A DNA stretch of 12,371 nt, taken from CAVVVS01 sp963751355 (GTDB lineage Bacteria; Bacteroidota; Ignavibacteria; Ignavibacteriales; Ignavibacteriaceae). The notes beneath the pieces are model-generated. The model was given only the letters and a program-made list of their open reading frames with translations. It was not told where the DNA came from and made no database searches. Positions within the stretch are counted from its first letter, which is position 1; every line of letters begins with the position of its first letter. Shown in pieces: positions 6,683-12,371 of the stretch. Location: assembly GCA_963751355.1 (NCBI GenBank), contig CAVVVS010000034.1, positions 1 through 12,371 of the forward strand. The letters are read 5' to 3'. A program made the position numbers and the translations under genes.

Positions 6683-8116
6683 CTAAGTTCTCCAGAATAA
6701 TTTTTTACGAGTGAAATAGCTTGTTGCCAATGCAACCAATAAAGTAAATATTACTCCTCTCAAAAATCCCAGCCAGGGATTGGTACCCATCATATTAAAC
6801 ACTGAGTTTAAAGTTGTAATACCTAAGATCGGCATGACCAAATTATTACCGCCCATGTAAGCAATCATCGGATTTTGTCCGTTTTCAATCAGAATTTTAA
6901 AAAATCTCTTTTTCTTAAAGTAATCGATTAGTATCGATAATCCGATTAGAGTAAATATTGCCAGCCCTGTAGTAACAAAATAATAACTCATTGTAGGATG
7001 GTCTTTTTTTATACCTCCTTCATAAGCTTCAAAGAAAATCCCGAGAATCAGCCAATAAGAGCCCCAGTTGAAAAGAGATTTGTATAATTTTTCAGTTGCG
7101 TTTGCATGGTTGGCAAAGAAAAGAAATCCTATCAAACAAAAGACAAGATCGGCAACCGCGGTAAATACCAATAATCTTGAGAATAACCCAACTAAATTCA
7201 AAAGAATGAAAGCGAACATAAGAAAACCGGCATAAATCATTCTTGTTGAATTTGAAAACATTACATCAATCTTTTCATTTTCATCGGTTTTCATCCATTT
7301 ATAAATCATATCGCCGACTATAGTGCCGGGAAGAACTATAAATAGGTACTGACAATAGTAAAGTTTATACAACCACGGGAAAGGTGAAAAATTCCATAAC
7401 CATGCATTCCAGCTTCCTTCAACAGTGTGAGTTAATCTCAGCGCAATTAATATCGCGAGAAAACTAAGGCGCAGCAGTATAATATCTTTTGTGAACAACC
7501 ATATAATAGATCCGAAAACCGCAACATTAGCAAGTACCAGAATAATTATATCACTTCGATAAAGAGAGAAACCCGAACCATCCGGGTACCTTATAAGTGC
7601 GACAAGAACCACAGCTGCAATTATGCCTGCTGTTTTTATTGCATAACGGACAACAGGTTTAATAGTGGACGGCAATCTCAGCAAAATTGGAAATAAAAGT
7701 GCGAACCCGATTAATCCAATGATCCAATCTATATTAGTAGTGTGAGGATTAATTACATAAGGTCTAATATGTTGAATGTAAATAGCAAAACCGGCAAGCA
7801 ATAATCCCCTTTTAATTATTTGTATAACTATTTTCCATCGAGGAATTCCCTGATTTAATTTTTTGGTGAGTGCGAACGGGAAAGCAGTGCCCATGGCAAA
7901 GAGGAAAAACGGGAATACAAGATCTACCCATGTAACTCCGGGAAGATTCGGATTAAAAATATGATTTGGAGGAGGGACTTGTGCATGATACATCCAAGCA
8001 GGGAGTACATTTCCGAAAGCTATACTTCCGGATAAAATCATTAACAAAATTGCAAGCCCGCGTAGTGCATCTAATGCATCAGCTCTTTTTGCCTGTTGTT
8101 CCAAATGAGTTTTCAT
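6683..8116 (-). CDS. DUF5009 / HGSNAT-like (NagX-type) polytopic membrane acyltransferase
   Basis: The 477-residue integral membrane protein has about 10-11 hydrophobic segments and no cleaved signal. Its N-terminus RADALDALRGLAILLMILSG (11-30), the stretch LPAWMYHAQVPPP (38-50), and GVTWVDLVFPFFLFAMG (60-76) are hallmarks of DUF5009 proteins, relatives of human heparan-alpha-glucosaminide N-acetyltransferase (HGSNAT) and bacterial NagX. His-44 in YHAQ occupies the place of the HGSNAT histidine that carries the acetyl group in the transmembrane transfer, by my alignment by eye. The C-terminal ENGQNPMIAYMGGN (411-424) matches the conserved 'N..Y' element. The likely role is acetylation of an amino sugar across the inner membrane. 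It is the last gene of the probable operon, 48 bp after the T9SS-tailed glycoside hydrolase. No Shine-Dalgarno is visible, but the conserved N-terminal motif fixes the start closely. Substrate unknown. Confidence 0.85.
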   Translation of the reverse strand: MKTHLEQQAKRADALDALRGLAILLMILSGSIAFGNVLPAWMYHAQVPPPNHIFNPNLPGVTWVDLVFPFFLFAMGTAFPFALTKKLNQGIPRWKIVIQIIKRGLLLAGFAIYIQHIRPYVINPHTTNIDWIIGLIGFALLFPILLRLPSTIKPVVRYAIKTAGIIAAVVLVALIRYPDGSGFSLYRSDIIILVLANVAVFGSIIWLFTKDIILLRLSFLAILIALRLTHTVEGSWNAWLWNFSPFPWLYKLYYCQYLFIVLPGTIVGDMIYKWMKTDENEKIDVMFSNSTRMIYAGFLMFAFILLNLVGLFSRLLVFTAVADLVFCLIGFLFFANHANATEKLYKSLFNWGSYWLILGIFFEAYEGGIKKDHPTMSYYFVTTGLAIFTLIGLSILIDYFKKKRFFKILIENGQNPMIAYMGGNNLVMPILGITTLNSVFNMMGTNPWLGFLRGVIFTLLVALATSYFTRKKLFWRT

Positions 8117-8164
8117 CTAAGCTACATTGAATATGTTTATAATTTTAAATTGATTTCACAAAAA

Positions 8165-10048
8165 TTATTTGAGCAGTAAAGTTTTTCTAAATCTGGCAAT
8201 ACTTCCAGCTCTCATTTCTACTATGTAAATTCCGCTCGATAGTGCTTCCGCATTGAATTTTACATTATACTTTCCGGCATTTTTCTCCTCGTCTAATAAT
8301 GTTTGAACTTTTTCACCCAAAATATTGTAAACAGTTATGCGTACAAAGCTTCTCACCGGTATTTCAAAACTAAAAGTAGTCGATGGATTAAATGGATTAG
8401 GATAATTTTGACATAACTTATAGTTATTAATTTTGATATTATTTACAGCGTCTTTTTTATTAACGGAAAGAATCACATCGGGTGAAAGCTTCCGGTTTAT
8501 CATAATCATTACGGCATCGGAAACAAGATATTTGCCCGGTTCTAACTGAGAATTATCAAGTTTTAAAACTTTATGTGTCCCAGACGAGAGATGTACTGTT
8601 CCGATTTTATACCATCCCTTCTTAGATAAATCGCTCTGATCGACAATAAACTCGGTTGAATCCTTATCTGAAAAAAGAGTATATAAAGCTTTCATTGTCC
8701 AAGGAGTGTTTGGTGTACGATAGGTAAATACATCATAATAAGCAGAGCTATCTATATTAAAATTGTATTGTATTGATGCATAATTAACTGTATCTGAAGT
8801 CCTTAAAATTGCACCCTCAAAACCTTTCATTAAGTAAGTATTCCAGTTTCCTGTTACAATGGTTTCCGGATCGGTTTCATTATGGATTTTAGCTTTAGGT
8901 CTCCAAACATTCCCGTTCCTGTATGGAAGTATGGCGGGTTTCTGATAGTAATTATCTTTCAGAAAATTTCCTATTTGATTATTGTTCGCTCTCAGTCCCT
9001 CATAAAAGAAGTAAGATTCGCCAATAGTTCCTTTGCTGCGGTCGGCATTCATCATTTGCTGCAAAAAAGTGGTATCAACTAAATATGAGCCGATTTTTAT
9101 AAGTAAACCGGCTGTAAATATTTTTGGATTATACTGCCCGACATCATTCCATGTGGAATTCAATGAATAATTGTAATTATTAATATCATACTGATATAAT
9201 TGGGGAATCATATTATCAACCAAACCTTGCTGTACCCAGCTTTTAGAATCTTGAAGATACTGGCTGTATCCCCATGAATACGGACTTGGGGCGCAGGAAA
9301 GGACAAGATTTTTATCCCTCGATTTCACCGAGTCTCTAAGTCTTGCTAAAAATTGAGTTAATTTATCGGAACGCCATTTCATCCACGCAGCATTCGCGTA
9401 ATCTGTCGGAGGAATTTGTCCGGCATGCTCAGATTTATAAATCTGAACAGTTACAGAATCATATCCTCCTTCAACCGGCATTGCCGGAAGCCTGTCATCT
9501 CCTTGCACTCCGTCAACATCATAATTATCAACTACCTCCATCATCAAAGACAAAATAAAATTTTGGGCATCAGGATTTATCGCCGACATCCAATCGAAAC
9601 CATTTTTAGTGACTAAATTTCCGTTTTTGTCCTTCAGTGCCCATTGTGGAAATTTTGCAATTATGTGTCCGCCGTTTTCCTTATACGAAGTAGCAAAACC
9701 GAATTCAAACCAGGGGATTACTTCAATACCGTTACGATGGGCCTCTATTATTAATCTTTTTAAAAAATCTCTGTTAACAAAGGGAGAATTAGGAAGAACC
9801 GGGTCATTGAATAAACTATCCATTATCTTGCTGGGATAAAGAGTATAACCTTTATTATAAACCACCGGGAAAACAACATTAATTCCAATCGAAGCCAGGT
9901 AGTCCATTGCCCCGGAAATATTCTGATCGGAAGAAAGGACATTACTGTCTACATTTGTCAGCCAAACACCGCGCAATTCCGATTTTTGCTGACCGGTTAA
10001 TTTTACAACAAAAAAAATCAGTACAATAATTATTAAAATTTTTCTCAC
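8165..10048 (-). CDS. GHL10-family glycoside hydrolase with golvesin-like and T9SS sorting domains
   Basis: The 627-residue protein has a signal peptide (1-20, ending KLTGQ) and a GHL10 TIM-barrel domain (about 25-375, the family of YngK and E. coli DigH/YddW). This is followed by a domain like the golvesin / xanthan-lyase C-terminal module (about 398-518, with YYDVFTYRT, TEFIVDQS, GWYKIGTVHL and LVSDAVMI) and a T9SS type A sorting domain (543-627, QNYPNPFNP and a KTLLLK end). Motifs of the hydrolase domain are RGVWLTNVDSNVL (26-38), IPWFEFGFA (111-119), NLVTKNGFDWM (144-154), YDVDGVQGDDRLPAMP (176-191) and YFFYEG (346-351); the acidic residues in the last two are likely active-site residues. 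The start codon is GTG at 10048, chosen because GGAG lies 5 nt upstream and the signal peptide follows. It begins 13 bp after its paralogue, so translational coupling is likely. T9SS export to the cell surface is expected. The glycan cleaved is not known; DigH acts on peptidoglycan. Confidence 0.88.
   Translation of the reverse strand: MRKILIIIVLIFFVVKLTGQQKSELRGVWLTNVDSNVLSSDQNISGAMDYLASIGINVVFPVVYNKGYTLYPSKIMDSLFNDPVLPNSPFVNRDFLKRLIIEAHRNGIEVIPWFEFGFATSYKENGGHIIAKFPQWALKDKNGNLVTKNGFDWMSAINPDAQNFILSLMMEVVDNYDVDGVQGDDRLPAMPVEGGYDSVTVQIYKSEHAGQIPPTDYANAAWMKWRSDKLTQFLARLRDSVKSRDKNLVLSCAPSPYSWGYSQYLQDSKSWVQQGLVDNMIPQLYQYDINNYNYSLNSTWNDVGQYNPKIFTAGLLIKIGSYLVDTTFLQQMMNADRSKGTIGESYFFYEGLRANNNQIGNFLKDNYYQKPAILPYRNGNVWRPKAKIHNETDPETIVTGNWNTYLMKGFEGAILRTSDTVNYASIQYNFNIDSSAYYDVFTYRTPNTPWTMKALYTLFSDKDSTEFIVDQSDLSKKGWYKIGTVHLSSGTHKVLKLDNSQLEPGKYLVSDAVMIMINRKLSPDVILSVNKKDAVNNIKINNYKLCQNYPNPFNPSTTFSFEIPVRSFVRITVYNILGEKVQTLLDEEKNAGKYNVKFNAEALSSGIYIVEMRAGSIARFRKTLLLK
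8385..8411 (-). repeat. 27-nt exact repeat encoding the QNYPNPFNP sorting signature (copy B)
   Basis: This is identical over 27 bases to 1711-1737 in the other T9SS-targeted protein and lies at codons 547-555 of the 627-residue hydrolase. Identity stops at both edges although the domains continue to align at protein level. Confidence 0.8.
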
Positions 10049-10052
10049 CGAG

Positions 10053-10057
10053 TCTCC
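10053..10057 (-). promoter_or_regulatory. Ribosome binding site that fixes the GTG start of the 627-residue hydrolase
   Basis: GGAGA on the minus strand sits in the 13-bp gap between the stop codon of the 377-residue hydrolase (10062-10064) and the GTG at 10046-10048. It supports this non-ATG start and suggests reinitiation or coupling between the two paralogues. Confidence 0.6.
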
Positions 10058-10061
10058 GGTT

Positions 10062-11195
10062 TCAATTTAATAAGTCGGGGAATACTGCTTTATCTTTATA
10101 AATATCTCTAAAGAAATTGGGATACTTTTTCAAGCCTTCATAAAAGAAATAGACTTCACCTTTAATCCCAAATTTTCTATTTTCATTTATCATTTCCTTC
10201 AAAAATCTTTTTGATGGATAATAATCTCCAACCTTCAACAAAATTCCTGGGAAAAAACGGAAAAGCTGATCTTTGTCGATTTGCTTATGAATAATCTGCT
10301 TCATTTCTTGTTTGTACCTGGAAATTGTATAGCGGTAGACTTGAGGAATAATCAAATCGACATATCCATCTCTCAACCATTTGGGCCAATCCTGTAAATA
10401 TTCTTCCTTGCTCCATGGATATAGACTCGGAGCCATCGAGACAATGATATCATTATTAAACGCCTTTACAGTTTTATAAATTTTTGCCATAAAACGATTT
10501 AATATATCCGCACGCCACTGCACCCACGAAGGATCTTTAAAATTTTTGGGAGGCATATTCCCGTGATGTTCAGATTTATACAATTTTACTGTGTAACTAT
10601 CATAACCGCTTTCCGAAGGCATTGCGGGAAGTCGGTCGTCTCCCTGGATGCCATCTACATCATAATTTTTTACGACTTCCATTATTAATGAGAGCATGAA
10701 ATTTTGAACTTCGGGATTAAATCCGTTCATCCAATCAAAACCGTTTTTCGTTACCAGTTTGCCGTTAACATTCAGCGCTGCCCAATCCGGTTTTAACTTT
10801 AGCAATTCACCTCCCTCAAGTTTATAGGAGGAAGAAAATCCGAATTCGAACCATGCAAAAACTTTTATATTTTTTTTATGCGCAGCCTCGATTAATTCCC
10901 GCAGCGGATCTCTACCGGTGAACAACGTATCAATTTCAACACCGGTCAAATTTTTCATTATTTTACTGGGATATGTTGTCATTGTTTTATTCCAGGTAAC
11001 AACAAAGATCGTATTTATACCAAGCTCGGAACAATAATTTACTGCTTTTATTATGTTTGCTTTAGAATTGAGAACATTGCTGTCAACATTTGTTAACCAT
11101 ACACCTCTTACGGCTTTTACATCATTTTTCGCTCTTGTAAATGAGGAAAACGTTATTAGAATAATAGAAAAGAAAATTATTATATTTTTATTCAT
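10062..11195 (-). CDS. GHL10-family glycoside hydrolase, single-domain, probably periplasmic
   Basis: The 377-residue protein consists of a signal peptide (about 1-22, cleavage near TRA-KND) and one GHL10 catalytic domain. It shares long identical blocks with the next gene's product: RGVWLTNVDSNVL (30-42), WFEFGF (115-120), LVTKNGFDWM (147-156), a YDVDG-[IV]-QGDDRLPAMP block (178-193), LYKSEH (205-210) and YFFYEGL (349-355). By eye about half of the aligned residues are identical, so the pair arose by tandem duplication. Unlike its neighbour it ends directly after the barrel, without golvesin-like or T9SS sorting domains, and so is expected to stay in the periplasm. Upstream of the ATG there is no clear Shine-Dalgarno. 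A 12-bp palindrome, AATAGATCTATT (11208-11219), fills half of the 23-bp gap to the preceding gene. GHL10 enzymes act on glycans, in one case peptidoglycan; the substrate here is unknown. Confidence 0.87.
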   Translation of the reverse strand: MNKNIIIFFSIILITFSSFTRAKNDVKAVRGVWLTNVDSNVLNSKANIIKAVNYCSELGINTIFVVTWNKTMTTYPSKIMKNLTGVEIDTLFTGRDPLRELIEAAHKKNIKVFAWFEFGFSSSYKLEGGELLKLKPDWAALNVNGKLVTKNGFDWMNGFNPEVQNFMLSLIMEVVKNYDVDGIQGDDRLPAMPSESGYDSYTVKLYKSEHHGNMPPKNFKDPSWVQWRADILNRFMAKIYKTVKAFNNDIIVSMAPSLYPWSKEEYLQDWPKWLRDGYVDLIIPQVYRYTISRYKQEMKQIIHKQIDKDQLFRFFPGILLKVGDYYPSKRFLKEMINENRKFGIKGEVYFFYEGLKKYPNFFRDIYKDKAVFPDLLN

Positions 11196-11218
11196 AAACT
11201 ATATTTTAATAGATCTAT

Positions 11219-11938
11219 TTATAGATTAATTTTTAATCCGGCTCTGAATGAAAAGAATTGCATTCCGCTTACATTTTCCAGGTCTAATGCCAAGGCAGGC
11301 CAAATTTCACCTACTATCAATTTATAATCAGCTCCAATATTTATCCATACAGGCTCAATTATTTTTATACTGAAATCGAAACCGAGATTTACTCCCCCGC
11401 TCCAGTCTGTTTGTGTATTGCCCGGAACGACTAAAGCATTTAATAAAATCTTCTGCCCGGTACCTGATGTATCCGCGAACAAGGAATCGGAATAAGGTTG
11501 TCGATTATTTTCCCAGTAATAAAATCCGAATCCGAGGGTAAGGTTTGTTTCGATTAAAGATGATCTAATGATGTTTAATCTGGCTTCCGCAGTAAGCCCG
11601 GCGGCTTTCAACTTCATCCTTAATTTGGTAAGCGGAAATTTATACTTTTGTTGTGTACCGTTATTTTGAAGTTCTATAGTTTTATAAAGTTTACTGCTGT
11701 TAAGATCACTCAGTTCGAAATATTCGAATTTACCAACCCATGTCCAGCTTTCACTTATCTGTTTCCCTGCGTAAATCATTCCTCCGGCTGCACCTTTAAA
11801 ATGATCGCCTAATGTACCGACCGGCAGATCGAACACAACATTTGCACCTATAATAACCGGGTTCTCCTGTGACATTAATAATTGGCTGCCAAAAATAAAT
11901 GTTAATATTCCGGGTAATAAAATTATTTTTATTTTCAT
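11219..11938 (-). CDS. Probable outer-membrane beta-barrel protein
   Basis: The 239-residue protein has a signal peptide (MKIKIILLPGILTFIFGSQLLMSQ, cleavage near residue 24). The rest is a series of alternating hydrophobic/polar stretches rich in glycine and aromatic residues, such as GGMIYAGKQI, WTWVGKFEYFEL, LTLGFGFYYWE, GGVNLGFDFSI and WINIGADYKLIVG. It ends FFSFRAGLKINL, a typical last barrel strand. I do not recognise a specific family. It starts 6 bp after the stop of the preceding gene, which also looks like a barrel, and 23 bp before the first GHL10 hydrolase, so it is probably co-transcribed. A channel or structural partner for the glycan-processing genes is possible but unproven. 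Confidence 0.7.
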   Translation of the reverse strand: MKIKIILLPGILTFIFGSQLLMSQENPVIIGANVVFDLPVGTLGDHFKGAAGGMIYAGKQISESWTWVGKFEYFELSDLNSSKLYKTIELQNNGTQQKYKFPLTKLRMKLKAAGLTAEARLNIIRSSLIETNLTLGFGFYYWENNRQPYSDSLFADTSGTGQKILLNALVVPGNTQTDWSGGVNLGFDFSIKIIEPVWINIGADYKLIVGEIWPALALDLENVSGMQFFSFRAGLKINL

Positions 11939-11944
11939 ATTTTG

Positions 11945-12371
11945 TTAGTATAAAAAGTTCAAACCAAGTTTAATATTTAATTCGTTTTTAAATGGAAAGG
12001 CTGAGTACCCGAATCCTTTTTCAGCCGGTATAAAGTAAGTATAATGCAGACCCGCAATTATACTTATGTCGCTAAAGAGTTGATAATTAGCGTCACATCC
12101 CGCAGAAATGAGCAACGGATTCCCTTTTTTGTCGGGAGCAAAATTTCTATAACTATAGGTAAATGTATAATCAATTTTATCAAACTTTTTACTCCATGTT
12201 TCAACAGCAAATAACCTTCTTGTATAGAACATTATTCCACCTGCAACAGTGGGAACAACATTTAACTTTTCACTGATATTATATGTATAGTCAATATTCA
12301 GTATTACAGGCAAAGCATCCATTTTTTGTACCGAGCCTATTTGAACCGACAGTGACGGATCTGCTTTCAAA
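11945..12371 (-). CDS. Outer-membrane beta-barrel-like protein, C-terminal fragment (truncated by window edge)
   Basis: An open frame enters from the right edge and ends with TAA at 11945; 141-142 codons are visible. A TTG at 12370 is in frame but there is no reason to treat it as the start, so the N-terminus and signal peptide lie outside the window. Stretches such as PVILNIDYTYNI, LNVVPTVAGGIMFY, DISIIAGLHYTYF and the final NELNIKLGLNFLY, which ends in an aromatic residue, have the alternating pattern and C-terminal strand of outer-membrane beta-barrels. It is the most upstream visible gene of the probable five-gene unit. No family assignment is possible from this part, and it does not align obviously with the 239-residue barrel next to it. 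Confidence 0.65.
   Translation of the reverse strand, partial: LKADPSLSVQIGSVQKMDALPVILNIDYTYNISEKLNVVPTVAGGIMFYTRRLFAVETWSKKFDKIDYTFTYSYRNFAPDKKGNPLLISAGCDANYQLFSDISIIAGLHYTYFIPAEKGFGYSAFPFKNELNIKLGLNFLY

Noticed and set aside
11208..11219. 12-bp palindrome AATAGATCTATT between the barrel gene and the first GHL10 gene as a terminator or operator.
   Set aside because: It is short, AT-rich, lacks a T run, and ends within the stop codon region inside a tight operon; most likely chance.
12370..12370. TTG at the right edge as the start codon of the partial barrel gene.
   Set aside because: No ribosome site can be seen, no signal peptide follows, and the protein looks like the interior of a barrel, so the frame simply continues beyond the window.

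Overview
The window looks like low-GC chromosomal DNA from the Ignavibacteria / Bacteroidota-Chlorobiota side of the tree. The main evidence is two secreted proteins that end in a type IX secretion (T9SS, 'Por') C-terminal sorting domain with the QNYPNPFNP signature, which is typical of Ignavibacteriales/Melioribacteraceae-like genomes. Envelope genes with short hydrophobic signal peptides, AT-rich spacers and the absence of mobile or phage genes fit this. The placement is an inference from protein style; no marker gene is present.

Left part (1-1475): the first 58 codons of a secreted protein run off the left edge on the minus strand. It is preceded by a very good Shine-Dalgarno, a long AT-rich leader with three inverted repeats, and a sigma70-like promoter. 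Divergent from it is an AAC(3)-family acetyltransferase (532-1323, +), which converges on the next gene. A strong intrinsic terminator (1424-1454) closes that next gene.

Centre (1476-6092, minus): a single gene for a 1538-residue modular exported protein. It has a signal peptide, two N-terminal copies of a 26-27-residue 'cap' motif, two tandem ~272-residue propeller-like repeats, a chitobiase/hexosaminidase C-terminal-like Ig module, an OB-fold-like module, a third cap plus propeller repeat, a beta-sandwich and a T9SS sorting domain. A 590-bp gene-free spacer follows (6093-6682).

Right part (6683-12371, minus): five genes with gaps of 6, 23, 13 and 48 bp, read right to left as one probable operon whose promoter lies outside the window. 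They encode a truncated beta-barrel protein, a second probable outer-membrane beta-barrel, two paralogous GHL10-type glycoside hydrolases, and a polytopic DUF5009/HGSNAT-like membrane acyltransferase. One hydrolase is a bare periplasmic catalytic domain; the other carries a golvesin-like domain and a T9SS tail. The set suggests processing of an amino-sugar glycan, possibly peptidoglycan or muropeptide material, spread over outer membrane, periplasm and inner membrane. The family assignments are well supported by motifs. The shared pathway and the substrate are inferred.
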